In this document: positions 1 through 7,260 of the stretch, piece after piece | Position numbering within the stretch: the first letter of the stretch is position 1 | Layout: every line of letters begins with the position of its first letter | NCBI GenBank assembly: GCA_034437895.1 | Contig: DAOTTO010000158.1 | Location: 1-11,611 of the forward strand | Length of the DNA stretch: 11,611 bases | Direction of reading: 5' to 3' | From: JANRLJ01 sp034437895 | GTDB lineage: Bacteria; Chloroflexota; Anaerolineae; Aggregatilineales; Phototrophicaceae | Position numbers and translations under genes: made by a program | The notes under the pieces: generated by a model | Database searches by the model: none | Seen by the model: only the letters and a program-made list of their open reading frames with translations | What the model was told of the DNA's origin: nothing

Positions 1-50
1 AATAGTCTGAGCAGTGCATGAAAGATTACTGTTAATTAGCATAGAGAGTA

Positions 51-563
51 TTACGCTTTACGTACAACCTCCCATGCGAGATGATTGATTTCCGGGATAA
101 TCAATTTTTCCAGCGCGACTTCTACTGCATTCGGGCTGCCCGGCATACTAAAGATCAACGTGCCTTTATACACGCCCGCCGTCGCCCGACTGAGCATCGC
201 TGCTGCGCCCACTTCCTGATAGCTCAACATGCGGAAAAGTTCGCCAAATCCCGGCAGCGTTTTTTCCAGTTTGCGGCTGATGACATCAAACGTGGTATCA
301 CGCGGGGCGATGCCTGTGCCGCCGTTAAATAAAATCAGCCGAATTTCGTGAAGCTCGGTGAGTTCATCAAGTGCTTGTAAAACCTGTAGAGGCTCATCCT
401 TAATCAGCCGATAGGCCGCGACGACATGACCGAGTTCGCTCATACGGCGCTCAATATAATGGCGGTTCTCGTCAGTTTCGGGGGTGCGGCTGTCGCTGAC
501 GGTGACAATCGCCACCGTCACGGGGCCATGCCCAGCTTTTTCGCGGTGTTCTACTGTTCCCAT
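51..563 (-). CDS. moaB: Molybdenum cofactor biosynthesis protein, MoaB/Mog family
   Basis: A 170-residue cytoplasmic protein of the MoaB/MogA fold, which binds molybdopterin and adenylylates it before molybdenum insertion. The N-terminal strand carries TVSDSRT (residues 21-27). The substrate-binding loop is NGGTGIAPRD (80-89), and SMPGSPNAV lies near the C-terminus; all three are family hallmarks. Length fits stand-alone MoaB, with no MoeA or MoaC fusion. I start at the ATG at 563 because GAGG sits 5 bases upstream; an in-frame ATG at 611 would add 16 residues that do not belong to the fold and would place the start inside the predicted promoter. No other molybdenum-cofactor gene is in view, so its partners must lie elsewhere. 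Family assignment is secure; MoaB versus MogA naming is less so. Confidence 0.93.
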   Translation of the reverse strand: MGTVEHREKAGHGPVTVAIVTVSDSRTPETDENRHYIERRMSELGHVVAAYRLIKDEPLQVLQALDELTELHEIRLILFNGGTGIAPRDTTFDVISRKLEKTLPGFGELFRMLSYQEVGAAAMLSRATAGVYKGTLIFSMPGSPNAVEVALEKLIIPEINHLAWEVVRKA

Positions 564-610
564 AATGTCCTCACTACCCAATAATGTCAATAAGGCTTGA
601 ATAAGTCTCA

Positions 611-639
611 AGTATAGCCCGACGAATAAATTTTGTCGC
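611..639 (-). promoter_or_regulatory. Predicted sigma70-like promoter of moaB
   Basis: Reading the minus strand, GCGACA (639-634) is followed after 17 bases by TATACT (616-611). The -10 matches the consensus at 5 of 6 positions and the -35 at 4 of 6. Transcription would start near 604, giving a leader of about 40 bases before the ATG at 563. Confidence 0.5.
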
Positions 640-640
640 T

Positions 641-669
641 TTTACACTTAACCGGGTTTAGGATAAGAT
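641..669 (+). promoter_or_regulatory. Predicted sigma70-like promoter of the Mut7-C/C11 peptidase unit
   Basis: TTTACA (641-646, 5 of 6) and TAAGAT (664-669, 4 of 6) are separated by 17 bases. A start near 676 leaves a leader of about 25 bases before the ATG at 702. It lies back-to-back with the moaB promoter, with only one base between the two -35 boxes, so the two could compete or share an activator. Confidence 0.5.
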
Positions 670-701
670 AGTGTGTGTTATCTACAAATTGAGAACGTCT
701 T

Positions 702-1481
702 ATGATGGCTTCGGACAATTCCAACCGTAAGGCTTATGCCGTTTTTCATTTTCATGATGAATTAAACGACTTTTTACCCCATAATCGGCGCGGTATTAGC
801 TTTGTGCATCCCTTTGAAGGTCGTGCTTCGATCAAAGATATAGTCGAATCGTTAGGAGTGCCCCATTCGGAAATTGAACTACTGGTGGTAGGCGGCGTAT
901 CCGTCGATTTTGGCTATCTCGTCCGCCCCGATGACTTAATCGAAGTTTATCCCCGTTTTGAAAATATTGAGTTGGCGCGTAAAGTGCGGTTGCGTCCGCC
1001 CTTGAACGGTAAAATCCGTTTTGTGCTGGATACACATTTGGGGCGGCTGGCGAGTTACCTCCGCATGATGGGATTTGATACGCTGTATCGTAATGATTAT
1101 CCTGATGACGAACTCGCCCGAATTTCTGACAGTGAGGGACGCTTACTCCTCACCCGCGATATTGGCTTGCTCAAGCGCACATTAGTGAAGTATGGGCGCT
1201 TTGTGCGTGAGACGAATCCGCGCTTGCAAGTGGTCGAAATTTTGCGGCGTTATGATCTTCCTGCGTCAGTCGTGCCATTCCGTCGCTGCCTAAAATGTAA
1301 TGGGCTGCTGCATTCGGTAGCCAAAGAGTCAATTCTTGACCGCCTGCCTGCCGATACCGCCAGCTATTATGATGAATTTCATCAATGCTTGGACTGCCGC
1401 CAAATTTATTGGAAAGGGCCGCATTATGAGCAGATGCAGGCGTTTATGGCGGAAGTCATGGAAGATGGGCGCTCGTCTTAA
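702..1481 (+). CDS. Ubiquitin-like / Mut7-C RNase domain fusion protein
   Basis: A 259-residue cytoplasmic protein with two domains. Residues about 10-86 form a beta-grasp (ThiS/MoaD/ubiquitin-like) domain with hydrophobic strands such as EIELLVVGGVSVDFG and the closing DDLIEVYPRF. It lacks a C-terminal Gly-Gly because the chain continues. Residues about 104-245 are the Mut7-C domain, a PIN-like predicted RNase. FVLDTHLGRLASYLRMMGFD holds acidic residue D110; DD at 135-136 and LLLTRD (D153) supply further candidate metal ligands. A zinc-ribbon-like insert has cysteines at 196, 199, 229 and 232, followed by the typical IYWKGPHY ending. This architecture is known in bacteria, but substrate and partners are, to my knowledge, not established. 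There are two adjacent ATGs (702 and 705); the ribosome-binding site (TTGAGAA) is weak. The C11 peptidase gene follows after 25 bases and is probably co-transcribed. Confidence 0.9.
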   Translation: MMASDNSNRKAYAVFHFHDELNDFLPHNRRGISFVHPFEGRASIKDIVESLGVPHSEIELLVVGGVSVDFGYLVRPDDLIEVYPRFENIELARKVRLRPPLNGKIRFVLDTHLGRLASYLRMMGFDTLYRNDYPDDELARISDSEGRLLLTRDIGLLKRTLVKYGRFVRETNPRLQVVEILRRYDLPASVVPFRRCLKCNGLLHSVAKESILDRLPADTASYYDEFHQCLDCRQIYWKGPHYEQMQAFMAEVMEDGRSS

Positions 1482-1495
1482 AAATTGTTATCTGT

Positions 1496-1509
1496 GAGGG
1501 CATAACTTG
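1496..1509 (+). promoter_or_regulatory. Strong ribosome-binding site that fixes a TTG start
   Basis: GAGGG (1496-1500) lies 6 bases before TTG (1507-1509). An in-frame stop sits at 1495-1497, and the next in-frame ATG is 47 codons downstream, beyond the signal peptide. The TTG is therefore the only sensible start for the peptidase gene. Confidence 0.8.
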
Positions 1510-3798
1510 AAAATTTTACGGTTCTTCTTCATCTCTTTCTTGCTCGCCATTATTCCTACCATCAGCCACGCCGCACCGACTCCCACCGCATCACTCGAAG
1601 CAGCAACAGGTTGGACGCTGCCAGAACTACAAGCCCATCGGCAGCGCATGGACGAAATCCGCGCACGTCCCGCCAGACAAGCCACTCAAACGGAAGTTTC
1701 GTGGACGGTGATCGTCTATATGGCGGCGGATAACAATCTGGAAAAATACGCCATCGGCGATATAAACGACATGGAATTTACCGGCGGCTCGGAAGATGTG
1801 AATGTCGTCGTGCAGGTGGATCGTGCTGAGGGCTACGACGACTCGAATGAGGATTGGACGGATACACGGCGTTATTTGATTCAAGAAGACATCGAAGATA
1901 TGGCGGGGATAGAGGTCAATTCGGAGTTGGTAGGCGAATTGGATGAGACCAACACGGGCGACCCTGCTACGCTCGTCGATTTTGCCACATGGGCGATTAA
2001 GACCTATCCTGCCGATCAATACGCGCTGATTATTTGGGATCACGGTGGTTCGTGGTTTGGCGCGGCGGCGGATAATTCGGCAGATGGCGATATGCTGACT
2101 CTGCCCGAACTCGACGGCGCATTGACGACGATCCGGCAGGAGACACAGCTCGAAAAATTTGAATTCATCGGATTTGATGCCTGTCTAATGGGCGCGTTGG
2201 AAGTCTATCAAACGCTGGTGGCGCATACCTATTATGCTATCGCCAGCCCGGAGCTTGTCCCCGGTTTTGGCTGGAATTATGCCGATGTACTGCTGGAGAT
2301 GGTCGATAATCCTGATATAACGGTTGAGGACTTAGGCTACCTTATCATCGATTCGTTTGTTGAATTTTATTCGCGGCGAGAAGGCTACTCTAACGTCATT
2401 CTTGGTATGGTCGATCTGGAAGTGTTAACGCCGCTGAATGAGGCCATTAATGCCTTTACCCTTGAGGCGTTACTCAACCCCGCCGATTTACTGACGACAC
2501 TTGTCGCTGCACGAAATGGAACGACGGTTTATGGCGGATTAGATAACCCGGCCTATACCGATGTGTGGGCAGCGGTGGAACTATTCCAATTGATGGATTT
2601 GTTCGCTAAGGGAACGGAGAATACCGCGCTTGCGGAATCTGCGGCGCAAGTCGTGGCGCTCGGACGCGATGTGATGACTTACAGCCAGGGTACGGGTATC
2701 TTGGAAAATCTTCCGGGGATGTCTGTTTACTTCCCGCGCAATCAGCGTTTTTATGAAGACGACAATCATGCCGCGCTTTACCAAGAAAAAACGATGGGAC
2801 TGACCGCCGATTGGCAGTTGTTCCTTGCGGGTTTTTATTTGGCGGCGAGTGGTTCTCAAGGTACAACGTCTGTTGCACTAGGCGGAAGTGCAAGTAATGG
2901 CGGCTTGCAGGTCGCTGTGGCAGCGAATAATCCGCTCGCGGTACGATCTGCTTTTTATGTCACTGTGACCGCGCCGGATGGACTGCCGATGTTGGTGAGT
3001 TATCAAAAATTGACCAGCGGTTCGGGTCAGCAGCAGACCAATTGGCAGCCGCAAATTCCCGTCATCCGTCAAGGCAATCATGTTATTCCGGTGTTAGCGC
3101 TGGATGCTGGCGCAGGTCAGAATCTCGTGAATGGCATTTATACCGACGTAAACGGGGAATCATTTGAAGCCCAAATGCTGATTGATGCCCAAACAGGTGC
3201 AATCCTGAGCGCGTGGGGGATTCAGCGCTTTGCCGATGGCGTTATGCCTTACGAAATTCAATTCCAGACGGGAGATCGTTTCCGTCCTTACTGGATTTCA
3301 CTTGACGAAAACGGCGATTTTGTCTTCCGGCCTGCTAATGATGAAATCCTCTTTGAAGAAGATATGGAACCGATGAGCCTGGAGGCCGCAGACGCTGAAC
3401 CAGGTTCTTATGAAGTGGGTATGTTGGTCGAAGATGTAAACGGCGGATCCTTTAATGATGTCGCCGAAATCGAAATTAATGATGCGGGTGAGCTGATCTT
3501 GCCGCAAGACTTGCCGAGCGTTGAGGACATCGAAGCGGTTGAGGTTGAAGATTGGGGCGAATTCCCAAGCGATGTGGGCGCGGAGGAAACTCTGCCGTCC
3601 GCTAATGAGGAGGAGCAAGACCAAAGCGAAAATGGCGAGTCTATTCCCGATGGCGACTCGTCCGGCGGAGAGCAGCCCCCGGATGAAACCCCTCTGCCGA
3701 CAGATGAGGGACAATCTGACGGAGGCGAAGAATCGTCGGGCGAAGGTGAACAGCCGTCCCCGCCCGACGAGGAATGCTCTACTCCCGATGGCTGTTAG
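1507..3798 (+). CDS. Secreted clostripain-family (C11) cysteine peptidase with acidic tail
   Basis: A 763-residue exported protein. Residues 1-22 are a signal peptide: KILR, a hydrophobic core, and SHA as the cleavage motif. From about W66 the chain is a C11 domain opening with TVIVYMAADNNLE. The catalytic His is H179 in IIWDHGGSW and the nucleophile is C226 in GFDACLMGALE; NTGDPATL precedes them, as in the family. C11 enzymes generally cleave after basic residues and several mature by self-cleavage; specificity here is unknown. Residues about 455-680 look beta-rich and are not recognised. From about 687 the chain is acidic and Glu/Ser/Pro/Gly-rich, ending CSTPDGC, with no membrane anchor or sorting motif visible. 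It follows the Mut7-C gene by 25 bases with its own strong ribosome-binding site. Family call is firm; target and tail role are unknown. Confidence 0.92.
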   Translation: MKILRFFFISFLLAIIPTISHAAPTPTASLEAATGWTLPELQAHRQRMDEIRARPARQATQTEVSWTVIVYMAADNNLEKYAIGDINDMEFTGGSEDVNVVVQVDRAEGYDDSNEDWTDTRRYLIQEDIEDMAGIEVNSELVGELDETNTGDPATLVDFATWAIKTYPADQYALIIWDHGGSWFGAAADNSADGDMLTLPELDGALTTIRQETQLEKFEFIGFDACLMGALEVYQTLVAHTYYAIASPELVPGFGWNYADVLLEMVDNPDITVEDLGYLIIDSFVEFYSRREGYSNVILGMVDLEVLTPLNEAINAFTLEALLNPADLLTTLVAARNGTTVYGGLDNPAYTDVWAAVELFQLMDLFAKGTENTALAESAAQVVALGRDVMTYSQGTGILENLPGMSVYFPRNQRFYEDDNHAALYQEKTMGLTADWQLFLAGFYLAASGSQGTTSVALGGSASNGGLQVAVAANNPLAVRSAFYVTVTAPDGLPMLVSYQKLTSGSGQQQTNWQPQIPVIRQGNHVIPVLALDAGAGQNLVNGIYTDVNGESFEAQMLIDAQTGAILSAWGIQRFADGVMPYEIQFQTGDRFRPYWISLDENGDFVFRPANDEILFEEDMEPMSLEAADAEPGSYEVGMLVEDVNGGSFNDVAEIEINDAGELILPQDLPSVEDIEAVEVEDWGEFPSDVGAEETLPSANEEEQDQSENGESIPDGDSSGGEQPPDETPLPTDEGQSDGGEESSGEGEQPSPPDEECSTPDGC
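3500..3795 (+). other. Low-complexity acidic C-terminal tail of the C11 peptidase
   Basis: About 99 codons dominated by Glu, Asp, Ser, Pro and Gly, with many short runs such as NEEEQDQSENGES and GGEESSGEGEQPS. The only cysteines of this segment are in the last eight residues (CSTPDGC). It is probably disordered and may bind calcium or cell-wall material; that role is inferred from composition only. The skewed composition also leaves long open frames in other phases, which are not genes. Confidence 0.7.
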
Positions 3799-3871
3799 TT
3801 TATGTGATGGATGATGGACTAAGCCGTGTTCAAACTCGGTTCGGATTTGTGTCAATTTGGGTTTTAGTCGC

Positions 3872-3901
3872 TTGTCACAATAGGGGGAACGCGATTAGAA
3901 T
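3872..3901 (+). promoter_or_regulatory. Predicted sigma70-like promoter of the TPR/rhomboid gene group
   Basis: TTGTCA (3872-3877, 5 of 6) and TAGAAT (3896-3901, 5 of 6) are separated by 18 bases. A start near 3908 leaves about 24 bases of leader containing AAAGGA (3915-3920) ahead of the ATG at 3932. The rest of the 133-base gap after the peptidase gene shows no convincing terminator, only a widely spaced 6-bp inverted repeat (GACTAA 3817 / TTAGTC 3864). Confidence 0.55.
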
Positions 3902-3931
3902 TACGCTGTACGCTAAAGGAAAAACTGCTCA

Positions 3932-4894
3932 ATGACCGATACCAATGACTCGCTTGAACTGCTGCGTCAAGTACGCCTTGCATTGCAGAATAATCGTTAC
4001 GAAGATGCCATCACCTATCTAAAGCAGACCGTTCAATTGGCGCATCGGGTCGGCGATTTAGGCGCGGAAGGTCGTCATTTGGGCAACCTCGCGCTGATCT
4101 ATTATCGCTTGAGTCAGCCGGAAAAAGCGCTGACTTATTTTAAGCAAGCGTTAGATCGCGCCCGTCAGGAAGGTGATCGTGCTACCGAAGATGGCTTGCT
4201 CGGCAATATGGGCAACATCTTGCGCGAACTCAATCGTTATGATGAAGCGATTGAATATCTCAATCATGCCTTGCTCATCGCCCACGAAATCGGCGATATG
4301 CGCGGACGTGGCATTTGGTTGGGCAATCTAGGCTTGGTCTATGATGATCTGCGTCAGCCCGATAAAGCGGTGGAACTCCATCGAGAGGCGGTAGAAATTG
4401 CCCGGACGCTGCAAGATCGGCGCGGATTAGCAGCGCGTTTAGGCAACGTCGGCAACAGCTACGTTTCGCTCGGTGATTATGCCGCCGCCGCCGATAATTT
4501 TAAAGAAGCGGTAGAAATCTTCCAGGCATTAGGCGAAAAACGCGAACTCGCGCTGCGGATGGGCATTATCGGCAATTTGCATAGCGAAATGGGACGCGCC
4601 GCTGCTTCTACCGACGAGGCCAGCGCCCATTTTATAACCGCGCTTGATTACTATAACCAGACCCTCGCCCTTGCCCGTGAATTAGGAGATCGTGATTCGG
4701 AGGCGCAGTTGCTCCGCAGCATCGGCAATACGCTCGGCAACAGTGGGCAGTATGATGAGGCGATTCAGCATTTCCGCGCTTCACACAAGCTGTTCCAAGC
4801 GCTGGGGCAAATCGACCCACTGGCAGAGTTGCAATCCAATATCGAACTGGCGACTGCTTACCGCGACCAAATTAATGCGCCGCCCATGAACTAG
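3932..4894 (+). CDS. Tetratricopeptide-repeat protein with 40-residue LGN-type repeats
   Basis: A 320-residue soluble protein built almost entirely of TPRs with an exact 40-residue period. Units run 1-40, 41-80, 81-120, 121-160, 161-200, 201-251 and 252-291, with a partial unit at 292-320. Each unit typically opens GD(R/L)...LGN(L/M/V)G and closes with a helix such as YFKQALDRARQE. This long TPR form (TPR_12 type, as in kinesin light chain and LGN) is a protein-binding scaffold. The unit at 201-251 carries an 11-residue Ala/Ser-rich insertion (about 223-234) between its two helices. There is no signal peptide, membrane segment or enzymatic domain. It is followed after 93 bases by a TPR membrane protein, which suggests a shared assembly, but the partner is unknown. 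The ribosome-binding site AAAGGA is 11 bases from the ATG, slightly long. Confidence 0.9.
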   Translation: MTDTNDSLELLRQVRLALQNNRYEDAITYLKQTVQLAHRVGDLGAEGRHLGNLALIYYRLSQPEKALTYFKQALDRARQEGDRATEDGLLGNMGNILRELNRYDEAIEYLNHALLIAHEIGDMRGRGIWLGNLGLVYDDLRQPDKAVELHREAVEIARTLQDRRGLAARLGNVGNSYVSLGDYAAAADNFKEAVEIFQALGEKRELALRMGIIGNLHSEMGRAAASTDEASAHFITALDYYNQTLALARELGDRDSEAQLLRSIGNTLGNSGQYDEAIQHFRASHKLFQALGQIDPLAELQSNIELATAYRDQINAPPMN

Positions 4895-4987
4895 ATGTGA
4901 ATTTTTTCCTAATAACATAATCTGAACATTCCTGTACAAAATTCTCGTCTACAATGGACTCAAGAAGCTGATTCTTGAGAGATGTTG

Positions 4988-6376
4988 ATGGACGCACAGA
5001 CTTTTTATCACGATGGCATTGTTGCCATCAAAGAACATAAAGACTTAGAAGCAGGTCGTCGCTTATTGATGCAAGCGCTGCGGCTTGAGCCAGAAAACGA
5101 CATGGCGTGGTTGTGGCTCTCCCGCGCACTGACTGACCGCGAGCGCCAGATTCAAGCGGTGCAGCGGGCGCTGGCGATTAACCCAGACAATAGCACCGCC
5201 CACGATATTCTTGATCGGTTGCAGAAACAATCCAATGGACAAGCACCCAAAACCAATAGTGCCGCTGCACAATCTGTTTCCACCAGTGCAGCCTTGATTA
5301 CACCAACCTCGTTTAAAGCCAAAAAGCCGGAACGCGCACTATTACCCTCACAGCGCCAGCAGGAAAAAATCACGGTGCTGCTGAAAAAGGCCAATATTCA
5401 ACTCTCTGATGGCGACGAAGAAGGCGCGATTGAACATTATGTGCGGATTCTGGAAATTCAATCCGATCATGAAGTCGCGCTGAAAGAGGCGGTTAAAAAT
5501 CTCGTCAAACTCGGTTATGCCGAAGATGCAAGGGAACTCATCACCCGCGCCATTGAACGTGGCACCGTTATTCCGTCTATTTACTTAACCGCTATCGACC
5601 TCGCTTGGCGCGATAAAGATTATGATGCCGTCGAATCTCTGCGTCAACGCATTGTTCGGCTGCCAACTGCCGATGAAACACTGATTCTGAAAGTTGTGAA
5701 TGATTATGTGAACACCGGACAGAATGATAAAGCGGCGCTGCTGATGCGTGGTGTCTTGGAAGATCATCCCGACAGCCAAAAACTGCTGCTTTTGATGGGT
5801 GATTTACAACAAAAGTTATTTTTCCCCCGCGAATCAATGATGTATTACAATCGCGCCGCCGCCATCGGCTTAAAGACCAAAGAAGGCAAAGAAGCCGATA
5901 AACGGTTGGGGCAGTTCGCGCCAGTTTTGACGGATAAAGAGCGCGGCAGTGTGTTACTTGCCGTGCGTGAAGTTGTCCCATTTATGTTGTTTTATCTGCT
6001 TCTAGGCTGGCAGGACGCGGGATTGAACCTGCTCAAAATGAACCTAGCGCATTGGGGCGGCGTAATTTTGAGCGCGGTTGGCGGCTATCTGCTCATCAGC
6101 GCCACATCTTCACCCCAGCAGCCCGCGCTGGCAAAATTCTTCGGCGGCAAAGTGGAACAAAGCCCGCTGAATTTACCCGTTATCGACAAAGCGCGGGGCG
6201 CAGCTTTGCAAGAGGCCACGCGGCTTCCCATTATCCCGGAAATGTTTCGTTATCTTTTGGGTGGCGCAGGATTATTGCTGCTGATGCTGGCGTTCTGGTT
6301 GGTATTTTCGACAGCACTTGGCTTGTTGTTTGACCCCATCGCGCCGTTTATTCCCGATCCTTTTGCCGGGTTCTAA
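4988..6376 (+). CDS. TPR protein with three C-terminal membrane segments
   Basis: A 462-residue protein not recognised as a named family. Residues 1-80 are a TPR block (AGRRLLMQALRLEPENDMAW, QAVQRALAINPDNSTAHDIL). About 81-123 is a Ser/Ala/Thr/Gln linker. About 124-316 is a second helical TPR block (EEGAIEHYVRILEIQSDHEV and following). The C-terminus holds three hydrophobic segments, about 328-344 (PFMLFYLLLGW), 355-373 (WGGVILSAVGGYLLIS) and 423-447 (GGAGLLLLMLAFWLVFSTAL), and ends in a Pro/Phe-rich tail. The TPR part is probably cytoplasmic. I choose the ATG at 4988 because GAGAG (4977-4981) is 6 bases away; the ATG at 4982 directly abuts that motif. TACAAT at 4950-4955 could be a -10 but has no good -35. 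The rhomboid gene begins 12 bases after this stop, so co-transcription is very likely. Confidence 0.87.
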   Translation: MDAQTFYHDGIVAIKEHKDLEAGRRLLMQALRLEPENDMAWLWLSRALTDRERQIQAVQRALAINPDNSTAHDILDRLQKQSNGQAPKTNSAAAQSVSTSAALITPTSFKAKKPERALLPSQRQQEKITVLLKKANIQLSDGDEEGAIEHYVRILEIQSDHEVALKEAVKNLVKLGYAEDARELITRAIERGTVIPSIYLTAIDLAWRDKDYDAVESLRQRIVRLPTADETLILKVVNDYVNTGQNDKAALLMRGVLEDHPDSQKLLLLMGDLQQKLFFPRESMMYYNRAAAIGLKTKEGKEADKRLGQFAPVLTDKERGSVLLAVREVVPFMLFYLLLGWQDAGLNLLKMNLAHWGGVILSAVGGYLLISATSSPQQPALAKFFGGKVEQSPLNLPVIDKARGAALQEATRLPIIPEMFRYLLGGAGLLLLMLAFWLVFSTALGLLFDPIAPFIPDPFAGF

Positions 6377-6387
6377 GGCGAATTTGT

Positions 6388-7260
6388 ATGTTCATTCTGT
6401 TCATTTTCTTCCTCGATGTGTTATTTTCGCTGGCATTCGCCTCATTATTTACGCCGCTGCCTTTGTATGACAGCGGTACGGTGCGGTATAAATCATTTGC
6501 TTGGATGACGCTCACGCTGATCGGCATCAATACGCTGATTTTTTGCTTCTGGCAGTTGCCCGATCTGTTCACAATTGTGAGTTCACAAGACCCGGACAAC
6601 CTCACGATGGGCGAGGCGCAGGCGTTTTATGGGTATGTCGGCAAAATCTGGACGTATGGATTCCGCCCGATTTTCTTGCAAGATGGGCAGAGCATTGGAG
6701 CATTTACCACTTTTACCAGTATGTTTATGCACGCGAATTTTACCCACCTGATTGGGAATATGATCTTCTTGTGGGCATTCGGGCGGCGGTTGGAAGATGC
6801 CTGCGGCCCTTGGCGCTTCTTGTTGTTCTATCTGCTGGCGGGGATGGTTGCTACGATGGGGGCGGCTTTTCTGGTCTCGGTCAACAGCGATGTCCCCGGC
6901 ATCGGCGCAAGCGGGGCGATTTCCGGCGTGATGGGTGGCTATCTCCTGCTGTTCCCCGGCGCACGGATGGAATGCTTATGGCTGATTATCAGCATCCCGC
7001 GCTCGATTATTAATCGCTTTTTGCGGCTGATGGGCGGTGAGGCCAAGTATAAAAGCACGATCAAATTACCAGCGATTGTGGTGGTTTTATTGTTTGTCGC
7101 CTCGGATATTATCGAGACGTTCACGACGGCACAAACAGGCGAACTGATCGGCGGCGTGAATTATGTCGCCCATGCGACGGGCTTCCTCGCCGCAATTACG
7201 ATTTTCTTGTTCGTGCGAAAAGATTTAGCTGTGCGCTATTTCGCTGGACGCAGTATATAA
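6388..7260 (+). CDS. Rhomboid-family intramembrane serine protease
   Basis: A 290-residue multi-pass membrane protein. The catalytic serine is S175 in GIGASGAISGVMGGY and the catalytic histidine is H262 in NYVAHATGFLAA. The second-helix signature is intact: H115, H120 and N124 in MHANFTHLIGNMIFLWAFG. Rhomboids cut single-pass substrates within or near their membrane segment, so an active enzyme is expected. Hydrophobic segments lie at about 1-22, 35-55, 118-135, 140-163, 172-195, 230-250 and 255-280. The region between the first membrane helix and HANFTH (about 56-110) is long, as in many bacterial rhomboids with an L1 loop. The ribosome-binding site AAGGCGA overlaps the stop codon of the TPR-membrane gene and sits 6 bases before the ATG. 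The 3' end overlaps the convergent hydrolase gene by 36 bases. Confidence 0.93.
   Translation: MFILFIFFLDVLFSLAFASLFTPLPLYDSGTVRYKSFAWMTLTLIGINTLIFCFWQLPDLFTIVSSQDPDNLTMGEAQAFYGYVGKIWTYGFRPIFLQDGQSIGAFTTFTSMFMHANFTHLIGNMIFLWAFGRRLEDACGPWRFLLFYLLAGMVATMGAAFLVSVNSDVPGIGASGAISGVMGGYLLLFPGARMECLWLIISIPRSIINRFLRLMGGEAKYKSTIKLPAIVVVLLFVASDIIETFTTAQTGELIGGVNYVAHATGFLAAITIFLFVRKDLAVRYFAGRSI

Noticed and set aside
3521..3814. A 97-codon plus-strand frame in another phase of the peptidase tail
   Set aside because: Basic, low-complexity product fully inside the acidic tail coding region; no ribosome-binding site. A by-product of composition.
3298..3855. A 185-codon open frame on the minus strand inside the peptidase 3' end
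   Set aside because: It is antisense to the acidic tail, whose GC-skewed codons keep the opposite strand open. The product has no recognisable domain and is Arg/Phe-rich, as expected of a shadow frame.
3817..3869. GACTAA / TTAGTC inverted repeat after the peptidase gene
   Set aside because: Arms of 6 bases are 41 bases apart with no convincing inner stem and no T-tract; too weak for a terminator.
4929..4938. TTCCTGTACA upstream of the TPR-membrane gene, matching TGTACAGGAA at 8825-8834 on the opposite strand
   Set aside because: A 10-base match in either orientation is expected by chance about once among the intergenic bases here, and the orientation to the downstream gene differs. Not enough for a shared operator.
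4950..4955. TACAAT as a -10 box for the TPR-membrane gene
   Set aside because: No -35 box with acceptable match lies 16-18 bases upstream and there is no extended -10 TG, so I did not list it as a promoter.
5592..5981. A 129-codon minus-strand frame within the TPR-membrane gene
   Set aside because: Antisense to TPR helices, Cys/Arg/His-rich, no domain and no ribosome-binding site.
6501..7013. A 170-codon plus-strand frame within the rhomboid gene
   Set aside because: Out of phase with an intact rhomboid carrying all catalytic motifs; no ribosome-binding site and no recognisable domain.
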